DNA of 64,000 nucleotides from Sphingobacterium sp. SRCM116780 (GTDB lineage: Bacteria; Bacteroidota; Bacteroidia; Sphingobacteriales; Sphingobacteriaceae): the NCBI RefSeq assembly GCF_021442025.1, contig NZ_CP090446.1, positions 1,364,001 through 1,428,000 on the forward strand, in the 5' to 3' direction. Below, piece by piece: positions 50,499 to 60,381 of this stretch (the stretch's first letter is position 1; each line of letters opens with the position of its first letter). A program made the translations under genes and the position numbers. The notes under the pieces were generated by a model. That model was not told where the DNA came from, did not search any database, and was given only the letters and a program-made list of their open reading frames with translations.

Positions 50499-51941
50499 GT
50501 GAATAAAGTAAAAAATATAGAATATGCGATCGTTGATATTGAAACTACGGGCGGAAATGCACGTGGTAGTCGTATGACAGAAATCGCTATTGCTATTCAT
50601 AATGGTACGGAAGTTATTGACCGTTGGGAATCGTTGATCAATCCGGAGAGAGATATTCCATTGGCAATTTTTGCATTGACGGGTATTGATAATGATGTAG
50701 TTGCAGATGCTCCTGTATTTGGCGATATTGCGCAACAGGTATTCGATATGTTGGAAGGACGTATATTTGTTGCCCATAATGTCAATTTTGACTACTCCTT
50801 TATTCGCCATCAGTTGGAGGAAGAAGGTTATAAATGGACAGCACGAAAACTTTGTACAGTACGGCTGAGTCGAAAAATAAAGCCAGGTTTACGTTCTTAC
50901 AGTTTGGGAAAACTGTGCGATAGTCTGGCTATCCCGATTTCCAATCGTCATCGTGCGGGAGGAGATACTGACGCAACAACGATTTTGTTTTCCTATCTTC
51001 TGCAATGGGATACGGAAGGGGTAATGGAAGAAATGCTCAAGAAAACCTCGACCGATCAGCGATTCCCACCAAACCTAGCTCCAGAGGATTTTGAGGCTTT
51101 ACCCGATACTCCAGGAGTCTATTATTTTATGAACCAGCAAGGGAATGTTATCTATGTTGGTAAAGCCGTCAACCTCAAAAAGCGTGTTGCATCTCATTTT
51201 ACCGGACACAATATCAATAAACAACGACAGCATTTTTTAAAGGAAATCTATCATATCACCTTTGAAATCTGTGCGACAGAATTGATGGCCTTACTTTTGG
51301 AATGTACGGAAATCAAACGATTATGGCCAATTCATAATCGCGCTTTAAAACGATTTGAACCTAAATTTGGACTGTTCAAATACGAAGCGATGAATGGCTA
51401 TCAATACCTGGCAGTTGGTAAACTGCATAAACATAGTCACTGCATCCAAGTATTTAATCTAGAAAACGAAGGAATCCATGTTTTGCGTCAGCTAATGCTC
51501 GCATTTGAGTTGGACCATCGTATGTGCAGATTTGGCGCATCCGCTATACCATACGGAAGTATAGCAAATAAAGATCAAGTTGATCTTCCGGAGATCAACG
51601 AACATAATACAAAAGTGGATAGAGCGATCGATTATCTTTTGGAGCAACAGCCCACATTCATGATCATGGATAAAGGAAGAACTGTGGAAGAGAAAAGTTA
51701 CATCTGGGTCGAGAAAGGAAATTTCTATGCGATGGGGTATCTAGACCAATATGCTCAAGTGACATCCATGGATGATATCCGTTCCAGTTTAAAACGCTAT
51801 TATGGCAATCACTATATGATGCAATTGATAAAGGCGTATATTTCCAAATATCCTTATAAAGTAACCCACTTGCATGATACGCAGGACGTATTGATCTTAC
51901 CTGAACCAAACCAAGAAAATGAATATTTGTTATTATTTTAA
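50499..51941 (+). CDS. DEDDh 3'-5' exonuclease fused to a GIY-YIG (UvrC/Cho-like) domain
   Basis: 480 aa, GTG start at 50499 (no ATG nearby in frame). Exonuclease domain at about 8-170: VDIETTG (D13, E15), HNVNFD (D98) and NRHRAGGDTDAT (H151, D156), the DnaQ-epsilon type. GIY-YIG domain at about 203-290: DTPGVYYFMNQQGNVIYVGK, AVNLKKRVASHF and ELMALLLECTEIKRLWPIHN. The C-terminal about 190 residues carry no named domain. Similar fusions are common in Bacteroidota and are thought to work in DNA repair. Divergent from a LexA-like repressor. Confidence 0.9.
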   Translation: MNKVKNIEYAIVDIETTGGNARGSRMTEIAIAIHNGTEVIDRWESLINPERDIPLAIFALTGIDNDVVADAPVFGDIAQQVFDMLEGRIFVAHNVNFDYSFIRHQLEEEGYKWTARKLCTVRLSRKIKPGLRSYSLGKLCDSLAIPISNRHRAGGDTDATTILFSYLLQWDTEGVMEEMLKKTSTDQRFPPNLAPEDFEALPDTPGVYYFMNQQGNVIYVGKAVNLKKRVASHFTGHNINKQRQHFLKEIYHITFEICATELMALLLECTEIKRLWPIHNRALKRFEPKFGLFKYEAMNGYQYLAVGKLHKHSHCIQVFNLENEGIHVLRQLMLAFELDHRMCRFGASAIPYGSIANKDQVDLPEINEHNTKVDRAIDYLLEQQPTFMIMDKGRTVEEKSYIWVEKGNFYAMGYLDQYAQVTSMDDIRSSLKRYYGNHYMMQLIKAYISKYPYKVTHLHDTQDVLILPEPNQENEYLLLF

Positions 51942-52093
51942 GTCATTATCCTTACTGAGGGCATTGTTATTTAAGATTGGGTAAAGTACCACAGAGTTCA
52001 TCATCTTCTCATAATAATACAGGTTGTACATCCAAGAGATTATTCTGCTGGCCAAACCCCGTATAAGAATTGCTGGGTTTTATATATCGCTAT

Positions 52094-53428
52094 CTATTTA
52101 ATAAAATTGGCATACCAATTTCCTGATGACTTCACAATACGTTGTTGATTTTGAAAGTTCACGTACACCAATCCAAATCTGGGTTGATATCCTTCTGCCC
52201 ATTCGAAGTTATCGAGAAATGTCCAAACGAAATAGCCCTTCACGTTTACACCCTCTTGTTTTGCTCGAAGTACTTGCTCTAATGTATCTTGTAAATATTG
52301 TATTCTTTTAGGATCGTCCACCATATTGTTTTCAACCCGATCTGGAAAAGCAGCGCCATTTTCGGTGATGGTTAAAGGTGGAATATTTTGGTAAGCACTA
52401 AATTTTTTCAACATCTGGTACATCGCCTCTGGATAAACTTCCCAGTTCATCGCTGTGGTTGTAACCTTGCGATCTTTTGCACTAACAATTTTTGCTTGTA
52501 AATAAGGAACAAAGGTTGCATGGCGGATAATTTCACGCGTATAATTTTGAATCCCGATAAAATCCATATCAAATTTCAAGTCCTTTTCATCATTTTGTTT
52601 GATGTATTTCTCGATTCTCTTCAAGATTTTTATTTCACTTGTTGGATATCCCATTCCCAACAAGGGTTCTATCAACAACCGGTTGAGCAATACATCTGCT
52701 TTTTTAGCTGCAACAATATCTTTTTCGCGAGTCGTAAATGGTTCTACGTAAGAGCATGAAAAAGTTGTACCTACTGTATTATCATTTTGTATGGATTTAA
52801 TGATTCGTGCCCCGTGGGCTTGCGCAAGTGCAGCATGGTGTGTGGCTGCCAAAAAGTAATCTATTCCCTTTTTTCCAGGGGCATGTACACCAAAAAAATA
52901 GCCGGTAGCACAAAATACGGTAGGTTCATTTAAAACCATCCAATTTTTTACCCGATCACCAAAATGAGTAACACAGATCGCTACATAATGACCAAACCAT
53001 TCCTTGATATCCCGATTGAGCCAACCACCTTTTTTGTCAAGCGTATGGGGGAGATCCCAATGGTACAACGTCACCCAAGGGGTGATGCCCAACTCCAGGG
53101 AAAGATCGATCAATCGGTTATAGAAATCGATTCCTGATGGATTGATTTCACCTGTACCATCTGGAAGTATGCGGCTCCATGAAATGGAAAATCTATAGTT
53201 ACGGATATTTAAGCGATACATCAAGTACAGATCTTCTGTGTAGCGATTGTAAAAATCACAGGCTATATCACCGTTATGGTTTTGAAATATTTTATTTCTT
53301 TTCTGTACGAAAACATCCCAAATCGAAAGTCCTTTTCCATGTATATTATGGGCACCTTCAATTTGATAAGCTGCAGTAGAAACTCCCCAAATAAAATCTT
53401 CGCCAAAGGCTTCTTTCGTTAAAAGCAT
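52094..53428 (-). CDS. Glycoside hydrolase family 1, beta-glucosidase
   Basis: 444 aa, standard length. Catalytic acid/base Glu in NEP (VLNEPTVF, E168) and nucleophile Glu in TENG (LTITENGAAF, E356). The N-terminal FIWGVSTAAYQIEGA and C-terminal GYFVWTFLDNFEWAEGYQ and RFGLVYVNF signatures are intact. It cleaves beta-glucosides or cellobiose-type sugars; no signal peptide, so cytoplasmic. Monocistronic. Start ATG 53426-53428. Confidence 0.95.
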   Translation of the reverse strand: MLLTKEAFGEDFIWGVSTAAYQIEGAHNIHGKGLSIWDVFVQKRNKIFQNHNGDIACDFYNRYTEDLYLMYRLNIRNYRFSISWSRILPDGTGEINPSGIDFYNRLIDLSLELGITPWVTLYHWDLPHTLDKKGGWLNRDIKEWFGHYVAICVTHFGDRVKNWMVLNEPTVFCATGYFFGVHAPGKKGIDYFLAATHHAALAQAHGARIIKSIQNDNTVGTTFSCSYVEPFTTREKDIVAAKKADVLLNRLLIEPLLGMGYPTSEIKILKRIEKYIKQNDEKDLKFDMDFIGIQNYTREIIRHATFVPYLQAKIVSAKDRKVTTTAMNWEVYPEAMYQMLKKFSAYQNIPPLTITENGAAFPDRVENNMVDDPKRIQYLQDTLEQVLRAKQEGVNVKGYFVWTFLDNFEWAEGYQPRFGLVYVNFQNQQRIVKSSGNWYANFIK

Positions 53429-53843
53429 TTATCGGGTTAATTTTTGCGAAAGTGGGCTAAACATATCTCTTTTATATCGTTTTAATTTTTATGAGACCTA
53501 AGGGGAGAATAAAATGAACTAAACTGTCCAAGAAAGAGAAGAAAGACTATTCTTTGGAAGAAATGCGTGATCGTTTTCATAATTCAAATATTTAAACTAC
53601 AGTTTATATGAATTTATTACTCTAAATCTACAGATTTTTTATAAACTGTAGATGAAGTATATATTAAGTTTTTGTAATCGTCCAATTGTCACGTGCATAT
53701 TTTTGCATCTAGCCTCCAATCTCTGATATTCAAAAGAAGTGGTTGAATAAAATCTTGAATGGTTTTTCCAATTGATGCCTATTTGTTACCCATTTGGATT
53801 CTTTTTGAAAATTAAAATTAATATATTTAAATAAAAACTTATT
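53429..53843. other. Intergenic region with a 12-bp inverted repeat
   Basis: CTACAGTTTATA (53597-53608) and TATAAACTGTAG (53640-53651) form perfect arms around a 31-nt loop. The rest shows no gene. Confidence 0.55.
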
Positions 53844-54161
53844 ATGAAAACAGATCTTTATACAAAAACGATTTTAACAGTAATAGCCGTGTGTCTATGT
53901 TTCCTGGTATTAAAATCGATTGATTTAATTCCCCAGGCGCTAGCAGGTAATAATGGCAATCAATCTAATGCCATGAATAAAAATTATGGATTAGTACCTT
54001 TAAATCCCGATGGAAGTATCAATGTGAAGTTGAAATCGGCTGATGTAATGAACGTCAAACTCGTGGAATTAGATGTACCATCTTATAGCTCTTTAAACGT
54101 CAAACTTGCTGGAATAGATCTGCCATCTTATAGCAGCTTAAATGTTAAAGTAGTCGAGTAA
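53844..54161 (+). CDS. Small exported or membrane-anchored protein with 14-residue repeats
   Basis: 105 aa. An N-terminal hydrophobic stretch (about 8-27, KTILTVIAVCLCFLVLKSID) acts as signal or anchor. After a polar linker come near-identical repeats: NVKLVELDVPSYSSL, NVKLAGIDLPSYSSL and NVKVVE at the end. Similar short proteins starting MKTDLYTK are common hypotheticals in Bacteroidota. Function unknown. Confidence 0.7.
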   Translation: MKTDLYTKTILTVIAVCLCFLVLKSIDLIPQALAGNNGNQSNAMNKNYGLVPLNPDGSINVKLKSADVMNVKLVELDVPSYSSLNVKLAGIDLPSYSSLNVKVVE

Positions 54162-54221
54162 ATTCCAGCGATTGAGTAGCTAAGAAATAATATTTTAAGC
54201 AACTTTGAAAATTGCAAAAAC

Positions 54222-54329
54222 AACAATGGTGGCCAATTCCACGCATGTTACTTGCTTGAAAGACATCATTCGGGAATTTTATGAACGATGTGATCCTTGA
54301 AACAACATAGGAGCAAAGCCACCATTGTT
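54222..54329. repeat. Inverted repeat with 12-bp arms (108 bp)
   Basis: AACAATGGTGGC and GCCACCATTGTT are perfect, 84 bp apart, after the small repeat protein gene. It may be a terminator-like structure for that gene (TTTTATAATCC follows) or a small palindromic insertion. Confidence 0.55.
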
Positions 54330-54407
54330 TTATAATCCGACAAAACCTATAGGTTCTGATCGGTTTTATTTGCTTCTCACAATAGGAGGAGCTGTCAAAT
54401 TTTCTCT

Positions 54408-56063
54408 TTACTGCTTTTCAAGAACCCACCTCTGGTTGTTGGTTCCCGTATTGTTATTGATACTATATAACACAACTTGTGTATTATCAGCTGTACTGCT
54501 TCCAGGATTGTCGATAATGAATCCTTTGCTGAGTGTGGTTCGTATGAAAACATTATTGCTTGTTTCCAAGAAATTGAAGGTCCATTGTTGATTTTGATTT
54601 GTAGAATTCGTGTATTGAATTAAACCTGTATTGATATCATCAATGCTACCAGGTATATCAATGGATTTTGAGCTTCCCACATTAACAAGTGCATATCCGT
54701 AAGTACCAGCTACGATTTTCCATTTTTGAAAATTGCTTGTGCTACTCGTAGATTGTACGACCTGAGCAGAATTAGCGGTACTATTGCTGAGTATACTTAA
54801 ATATTTCCCGCTACTTAGATTCTTAATTTTATAAGTGTCATTGGCATTGAAAACAGTTACTGGAACCAATTTAGCTGGTGTTTGTTGATTAAAAATATCG
54901 GTCAAAGTTATGCGAACGGTATAATTTCCAGTTGCCAAGGTACTGGAAAGGGTATCAATTCTTTTTTCTGGTTTTATCTTTTCTTGTGTTTGCAAAACTG
55001 TACCTGTAGCATTCAATAGTTCAAGCTTATAACTCAGTTGTGGAGATTTAGTCTCGTTGATACCCCAAGAAATAATTAACTTATTGTTGTGGTAACGAGC
55101 GGTGCTGTAGCTATTTTCAATCGTCGTCAATACGGGTGCGCTACCTTGATTTGTCTGTGCAGGTAAATCTAATACACGACCAGTACCAAAAGCAGGGTCT
55201 GGTGTAGTGGAACCACCATGTTCCATGAAATATGCATCTTCAGTACTACTGTATCCCACATTAAAAGCTCTATCAAATTGACCATTTCGGCCTGCATCGT
55301 TGTCATTCGCAGAAAAATAACGACTAGTCGATTTTTCCCAAACATTATTAACACTTAAATTCCAAGTATCTTTGAGAAAAGCTTTACGATGAAATCTACC
55401 ATCATAGCTTGGATTATCTCCGATCCAATTTTCTAAGAATGTACCGCTGCCAGAACCTAAATATCCTGCACTCGCTTCACGACCAACAGTAGAGGTGTGT
55501 AACCATTTTCCTGTAGATAGATCTTGAACGAAATTGGCAATATATATCTTTCCGTTTTCTTTCCAAGAACGTATGACCATATTGTACCAGGTATTAACGC
55601 TCCAATTATAAGGATTTACCGTTTTTTGTCCATCACCTTCTCCTCCAAAGCGACTGGGAATAGTCTTGCTATCTAGATAAGAATAGAATGCTAAATTATT
55701 TGCTGCAGTATTCTTGTCCCAAAGCGATGCAAGCATGATATTGGAAGTACCAAAGTTAGGATCTGGTGTATCTTGTAGTCCCATATAACCCCCGTCATAG
55801 TTGAGAACAGAGAAATACTCCGTTTTGGCTGTATTCGTAATCTTTATTTTACTCATTTTCAATACAGCATCGTTTGCAAAACTATATACGAGATGCTGAG
55901 ACGGCGCCGCATTACTTCCTGTTAATATCAGGTTGGGTAGATCTTTGTCACTTTGTGACGTTAATCCTGATGGATTTTCTAATGGAGATTTAACAATTTC
56001 TTTAGAGCAAGAAATTGTGGTAAGTGCAGCGATAAAGGCGCTGGTAAAACATAATTTTCTCAT
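54408..56063 (-). CDS. Lipoprotein with DUF3472-like domain and ricin-type lectin domain
   Basis: 551 aa. Lipobox ISCSK (Cys about 19). The middle region (about 45-300) has the DUF3472 pattern: EYFSVLNYDGGYMGLQDTPD, MLASLWDKNTAANNLAFY, RFGGEGDGQKTVNPYNW. A fibronectin-like segment follows at about 305-400, and a RicinB_lectin_2 domain at about 410-551 with repeats such as LSSGKYLSIL, SNFQKWKIV, NQNQQWTF and NNQRWVLE (QxW motifs). Extracellular carbohydrate binding is likely. Single gene; start ATG 56061-56063. Confidence 0.82.
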   Translation of the reverse strand: MRKLCFTSAFIAALTTISCSKEIVKSPLENPSGLTSQSDKDLPNLILTGSNAAPSQHLVYSFANDAVLKMSKIKITNTAKTEYFSVLNYDGGYMGLQDTPDPNFGTSNIMLASLWDKNTAANNLAFYSYLDSKTIPSRFGGEGDGQKTVNPYNWSVNTWYNMVIRSWKENGKIYIANFVQDLSTGKWLHTSTVGREASAGYLGSGSGTFLENWIGDNPSYDGRFHRKAFLKDTWNLSVNNVWEKSTSRYFSANDNDAGRNGQFDRAFNVGYSSTEDAYFMEHGGSTTPDPAFGTGRVLDLPAQTNQGSAPVLTTIENSYSTARYHNNKLIISWGINETKSPQLSYKLELLNATGTVLQTQEKIKPEKRIDTLSSTLATGNYTVRITLTDIFNQQTPAKLVPVTVFNANDTYKIKNLSSGKYLSILSNSTANSAQVVQSTSSTSNFQKWKIVAGTYGYALVNVGSSKSIDIPGSIDDINTGLIQYTNSTNQNQQWTFNFLETSNNVFIRTTLSKGFIIDNPGSSTADNTQVVLYSINNNTGTNNQRWVLEKQ

Positions 56064-56461
56064 AATTATTATTTATTTATAATGGTCTGTCGTCAACTCC
56101 TGTTAACGCAATGTTATCAAGTTAGCAGTTTTATCTGTACAATTTGTCGATGCTTGAAACGAAATCGATTGCGTAATTTTTAGTGCACATAGTAGATTTG
56201 TTTTACCATAAATTCATCAGATACATAACTGTAGGTTTTATTAATTACTGTTAATGATTTTATCTTAGGAAATGCTTAGGAATAATTCTTCAAAAAGATA
56301 TGTAACCCAACGGTAGGGGGAATTAATGCAATTTAAAGTTGTTCAGCAAAATGGGAAATTTTCTGATAATAGCCTTTCTAGAAGTGAAATGATGATAGCT
56401 CTGATATTATATGAGGCGACTGGCAAGTATCTTTTGGTACATTATGGTATTAGAATGCCTA
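56064..56461. other. Intergenic region
   Basis: No gene, hairpin or repeat recognised. It holds the promoter region of the DUF3472-lectin gene. Confidence 0.3.
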
Positions 56462-56827
56462 TCATTTAGGCAATAAAGATCCGATACAACCAATTAGCAT
56501 TGCGACTGCGAAGGCAACGATAGGCAATAATTGTCGGTGTTTCATTTTATCATAATCTACGTTTCCTGAGTTTGCCTTTAATTTCAAGGATATCTTTAAA
56601 CCGACTGTCCCGTCAAATAAACCCACTAGACCAGATAGAAGTAACATCCAATTGGAAGAAGTAACGGAGGATAAAAAATAACCAGTTAGGAAGTATATGA
56701 TACAAGAGAAGATAAAGAAAAATCCATAATTGAATTGAAATTTTCTAGAAGCTATAGATCCAAATGTATCTACCAGAACCACTGATAGTATAGCGATTCC
56801 TGTAATCAAAAGTATTTGTTGAATCAT
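56462..56827 (-). CDS. Small integral membrane protein, hypothetical
   Basis: 121 aa with four hydrophobic helices (about 5-23, 34-52, 60-80, 100-117): IQQILLITGIAILSVVLVDT, YGFFFIFSCIIYFLTGYFLS, MLLLSGLVGLFDGTVGLKIS, LPIVAFAVAMLIGCIGSLLP. No known family recognised. Inner membrane. Stands alone. Confidence 0.65.
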   Translation of the reverse strand: MIQQILLITGIAILSVVLVDTFGSIASRKFQFNYGFFFIFSCIIYFLTGYFLSSVTSSNWMLLLSGLVGLFDGTVGLKISLKLKANSGNVDYDKMKHRQLLPIVAFAVAMLIGCIGSLLPK

Positions 56828-56979
56828 TAATTTTCTCCAAGTTTACTAAAGATAAGAAATTGTAAGCATAATTTTTAAAACTCGATCTGATTATCTACAA
56901 GAGAATTAGTCTGCCATTATACCCGCTATCCAAGAACTGAATACGATATGATCTCATCAAAAAATCAAATGTTGGCGAT

Positions 56980-57321
56980 TTAACATTTCAAAAACCCGAA
57001 CCCTCTTATATATTCTTTGCCCATATAACCATCCCATTCCTCCAAGTCACGCATGACTGCGTGATATACATGGGCAAGCGCTTGATGTCTGCTAAGTAAG
57101 GGGAGTCCTTCATTTATCTTTTCACTATCCGAATATATTCCATTCGGGTCATTCCATTGTAGCCACACAATCAGTTCTTGCCTTTTTAATACCGAAAGCT
57201 TGTCTAAGAGTTTTTTGTCCTTTAGATCCATTAATTGGTAGCGCCAATTTTGATTTCGCACCTCTATAGGAACTATTTTCGGCAGTTGATAACTGATAAT
57301 TTGTTTGATGAATGATTCCAT
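56980..57321 (-). CDS. Hypothetical protein
   Basis: 113 aa, soluble, no Cys-rich motif except the final Cys. It contains KLSVLKRQELIVWLQWNDPN and SRHQALAHVYHAVMRDLEEW. No domain recognised. It is followed by 56462-56827 on the same strand after about 150 bp and preceded by 57420-57734, so a loose cluster is possible. Clean start at ATG 57319-57321. Confidence 0.6.
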   Translation of the reverse strand: MESFIKQIISYQLPKIVPIEVRNQNWRYQLMDLKDKKLLDKLSVLKRQELIVWLQWNDPNGIYSDSEKINEGLPLLSRHQALAHVYHAVMRDLEEWDGYMGKEYIRGFGFLKC

Positions 57322-57419
57322 GATGTATATTTAGAAGGTATATTGTCGAGATTTATATATGAAAATAAGCGGTTGTTAATAAGGGTTTTATCCTATATAA
57401 TTTAGTGTTTTACTAAAGT

Positions 57420-57734
57420 TTAAATAAGCAATCTGCTTACGATCGCATTGCCAAGCTTATTTTTCATAAATTCCTTAATCTCTTGCATAAGTTCAGGGCT
57501 TACCTGAGCCACTCTTTCCAGATCACGGATAAACCATTTTTGAATCAAAGGATGATGTTTCAGTGCACGATCGAATTTCACAACCTCTGCTCTTGAAGAC
57601 TTGCCTTCAGGATCATAGTATGACCATAGTACAATAAAGATTGTATTGGGATCTTCATCAATATAAGGCGTGTGGAAGCGAACAATGTCACCTACCCGTA
57701 AATCCTGATTATCATAAACGTTATCTTGTTCCAT
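57420..57734 (-). CDS. Hypothetical protein with KOW/SH3-like start
   Basis: 104 aa. The N-terminal part (LRVGDIVRFHTPYIDEDPNT, IFIVLWSYYDPEGKSSRAEV) looks like a small beta-barrel (DUF-type SH3/KOW-like), followed by two helices (MQEIKEFMKNKLGNAIVSRL). Soluble. Function unknown. Start ATG 57732-57734. Confidence 0.6.
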   Translation of the reverse strand: MEQDNVYDNQDLRVGDIVRFHTPYIDEDPNTIFIVLWSYYDPEGKSSRAEVVKFDRALKHHPLIQKWFIRDLERVAQVSPELMQEIKEFMKNKLGNAIVSRLLI

Positions 57735-57927
57735 GATTATAAAGTTAAAAATTTGATGATTAAAATTACTAAAAATATTAGATAATTTAAAATTATTTGA
57801 ATATTAAAACTAATTATTTTATTTTTTTGAAAAAAATGCTTATTTTAAAATATAGAAGGTAGTAGTGAATTGTAAAAGCTGAGCTAAATCAAGGTTAACG
57901 TTTGTAGTTGATTTGTCGTTTTATTTA

Positions 57928-57935
57928 TATATTTG
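57928..57935 (+). promoter_or_regulatory. Promoter -7 box for the retropepsin-like gene
   Basis: TATATTTG matches TANNTTTG; TTG at 57908-57910 is 17 nt upstream, a plausible -33 partner. The ATG follows at 57970. Confidence 0.55.
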
Positions 57936-57969
57936 GTTTATTCTATAATGAAGCAAAAGTTTATCTTTT

Positions 57970-59157
57970 ATGATTAAAACATACTTTCTCCTCTTATTTA
58001 GCCTCATCGTTTCATACTCTTATTCACAAGAGATCTTCACGTTGAACCAGGGTGGTACTGATCAAAAAGCTTATTTTTCTGAAGTTAATTATGAATCTGT
58101 GAGGGATAAGATAATCGTTAAGGCGATTATTAATGGTAAAAATTATCGCTTTATTGTAGACACAGGGGCTCCTAATATGATTACAAAAAAAGTATTCGAA
58201 GCGTTAAATCCTACCATATTAAAAAAAATACCCATCGCTGATGCGAATAATAAAACCGACAGTTTAACGGTAGTGCTCTTAAGTGAAATTAAGCTGGGAA
58301 ATGTTACTTTTAATAACATACCTACTTTGGTGGCAGAAGATACCTTTATTTTCGATTGTCATGAAGTTGATGGTTTTATTGGTAGTAACATGTTAAGAAA
58401 TACGATTGTACGTTTTTCGTCAAAAGATCATAAAATTATTCTAACAGATGAGACAATCCAATTACCCTTAAATAAAAATCAACGTTCAGATCTGATTTTA
58501 ACACCGGCACAAAGTTCTCCTTTTTTGACAACTACAGTAAAAGGTAAAGGTAAGGGAAAAATCGAATTACTTTTTGATACTGGGATGGAGGGAATGTTTG
58601 ATTTGGCATTGAAACATTATGCTATTCTTGAAAAGGAAAATATTTTTGATGAGTTGGCAAAATCAAATGGGCAAGGCTTACTCGGTCTAAACGGTCTCGG
58701 GAATGATACTATACAGCATCTGTTGCGCGTGCCTGAGTTAACTATTAATGGTACTCTATTTAAAAATGTATCTATCCAAACAACTCCCAATCTGAATTCT
58801 AGAATAGGGGCTAACTTATTAAAGTATGGGATTGTGACAGTCGATTATAAGAATAAGAAATTTTATTTCGAACCATTTGACACAACTGTTGATCTATTAG
58901 AAAAGCACTTTCCAATAACAATTAGCATTAAAAAGAATAAAGCTGTGATAGGAACAGTGTGGGATGAAAAGTTAAAAGATGAAATCAGTCAAGGCGATGA
59001 ATTGCTTGCTGTTGATGACATGAATTATGAAGACATCAATCCTTGTGACCTGATTACAAAAACAAAAATATTAGAAGGAAAAACACAGGTTACTTTAACG
59101 TTAAAAAATTCCAAAGGTCTTCTTAAAAAGATATTCATAAGTAAAAGTATCCAATAG
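57970..59157 (+). CDS. Retropepsin-like aspartic protease (two DTG domains) with PDZ
   Basis: 395 aa. Signal peptide 1-19 (ending YSYSQ). Two retropepsin-like domains, each with its own active-site triad: FIVDTGAPN (D64-T-G) and LLFDTGMEG (D203-T-G), and flap-type segments (DGFIGSNMLRN, SRIGANLLKYG). A PDZ-like C-terminal domain follows (about 300-390, ISQGDELLAVDDMNYEDI). A monomer could form its own two-lobed active site. Periplasmic or surface protease of unknown substrate. Single gene with its own promoter. Confidence 0.85.
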   Translation: MIKTYFLLLFSLIVSYSYSQEIFTLNQGGTDQKAYFSEVNYESVRDKIIVKAIINGKNYRFIVDTGAPNMITKKVFEALNPTILKKIPIADANNKTDSLTVVLLSEIKLGNVTFNNIPTLVAEDTFIFDCHEVDGFIGSNMLRNTIVRFSSKDHKIILTDETIQLPLNKNQRSDLILTPAQSSPFLTTTVKGKGKGKIELLFDTGMEGMFDLALKHYAILEKENIFDELAKSNGQGLLGLNGLGNDTIQHLLRVPELTINGTLFKNVSIQTTPNLNSRIGANLLKYGIVTVDYKNKKFYFEPFDTTVDLLEKHFPITISIKKNKAVIGTVWDEKLKDEISQGDELLAVDDMNYEDINPCDLITKTKILEGKTQVTLTLKNSKGLLKKIFISKSIQ

Positions 59158-59241
59158 TACTGAGATGTACTATTGCGAATCTTTAGAACTAGGGTTGTTA
59201 CAATTTCTCCATAAAAACGAAGAAATTTAGCTTCTAATTCT

Positions 59242-60381
59242 TTAACCTCTTTTTGATTTTAAAAATCGGTTTGTCAAGTATTTCCTAAGTGGTATATCAT
59301 AAAACTTCAAACAGATATACGCTAAAATCATACTTCCGATAACAACTCCTGCTGCACCAGGCAATGACTCCTGAAAGGTGAGCTTATTATTCTTTACCCA
59401 TGCATAATACAGATAAATAAAGGGATAATGTACTGTATATAAAGGATAGGAAATATCTCCTAAGAATTTGCATAGCTGAGCAGTATACTTGTCGGTACTT
59501 TTTCCTGAAGCTCCGAGATAAACAAGAACTGGAAAGATCACAACACAGCAAGCAGTATCATATAGCCCGTTCATCCATAATTGTTCAGCTCCCCCAATCC
59601 GTGGTATAGCCAAGAGCACAACGATGGCTAGGCTACATATCCAAAAAGCTCCTTTTATATTGGTAGGTTTGAAAATACGAGAAAGGAATAATCCGGCAGA
59701 AAAAGAAAACAGCAACCGAAAGAACCCTGCAGTAAACTCGACTTTGGTCAGTGAAAATCCAGCACATATATCACCGTATGGCCCTACTATAGCAAATGTT
59801 GCCAGACCGCATCCGGCAAGAAAAACTAACCATGCAAGCACTTTGGTTGAAAATTTACGAATAAATAAAACATAAAGAATATTACCGATATACTCAAAGA
59901 ATAAAGACCAGCTTGGTCCATTCAAAGGAAACATTTCTCCCAAACCTCGAATTTCCTGTCCGGGAATAGCTGGGATTAATAGTGCATTTAATAATGTCGC
60001 GATAAACAAAGTTGTGACCGTTACTTTCGATACATCCCAAACGGAGCATACTTGAAAATAAAATAGAATTGCTCCTATGACAGCGCCCATGATAACCATT
60101 GGGTGTAACCGGATAATTCTACGTTTGATAAAATCTTTAACTGAAGTTGCCCTCAAACGATCGTCATAAGCATAACCGATAACAAATCCGGATAAAATAA
60201 AGAAAAAATCAACGGCTAAATAACCATGATTGATACGTTGATCCACATGACTGGTCGCAAAAGCTTCAAATATATGGAAACAGACAACGGTGATAGCTGC
60301 CACTCCACGCAATCCATCGAGCACCTTATAATGCGGTTTAGTATCGGTAAATGAAGCTGTTGAGGTTTGTGTTTTTAGCAT
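59242..60381 (-). CDS. Acyltransferase family 3 (OafA/YrhL-like) membrane protein
   Basis: 379 aa from ATG 60379-60381 (an in-frame ATG at 60427-60429 would add 16 hydrophobic-poor residues). About ten membrane helices. Conserved residues: YKVLDGLRGVAAITVVCFHI (the R...H pair of the family) and HGYLAVDFFFILSGFVIGYA. It transfers acyl groups, usually acetyl, to surface glycans or other exported molecules. Inner membrane. Single gene. Confidence 0.92.
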   Translation of the reverse strand: MLKTQTSTASFTDTKPHYKVLDGLRGVAAITVVCFHIFEAFATSHVDQRINHGYLAVDFFFILSGFVIGYAYDDRLRATSVKDFIKRRIIRLHPMVIMGAVIGAILFYFQVCSVWDVSKVTVTTLFIATLLNALLIPAIPGQEIRGLGEMFPLNGPSWSLFFEYIGNILYVLFIRKFSTKVLAWLVFLAGCGLATFAIVGPYGDICAGFSLTKVEFTAGFFRLLFSFSAGLFLSRIFKPTNIKGAFWICSLAIVVLLAIPRIGGAEQLWMNGLYDTACCVVIFPVLVYLGASGKSTDKYTAQLCKFLGDISYPLYTVHYPFIYLYYAWVKNNKLTFQESLPGAAGVVIGSMILAYICLKFYDIPLRKYLTNRFLKSKRG

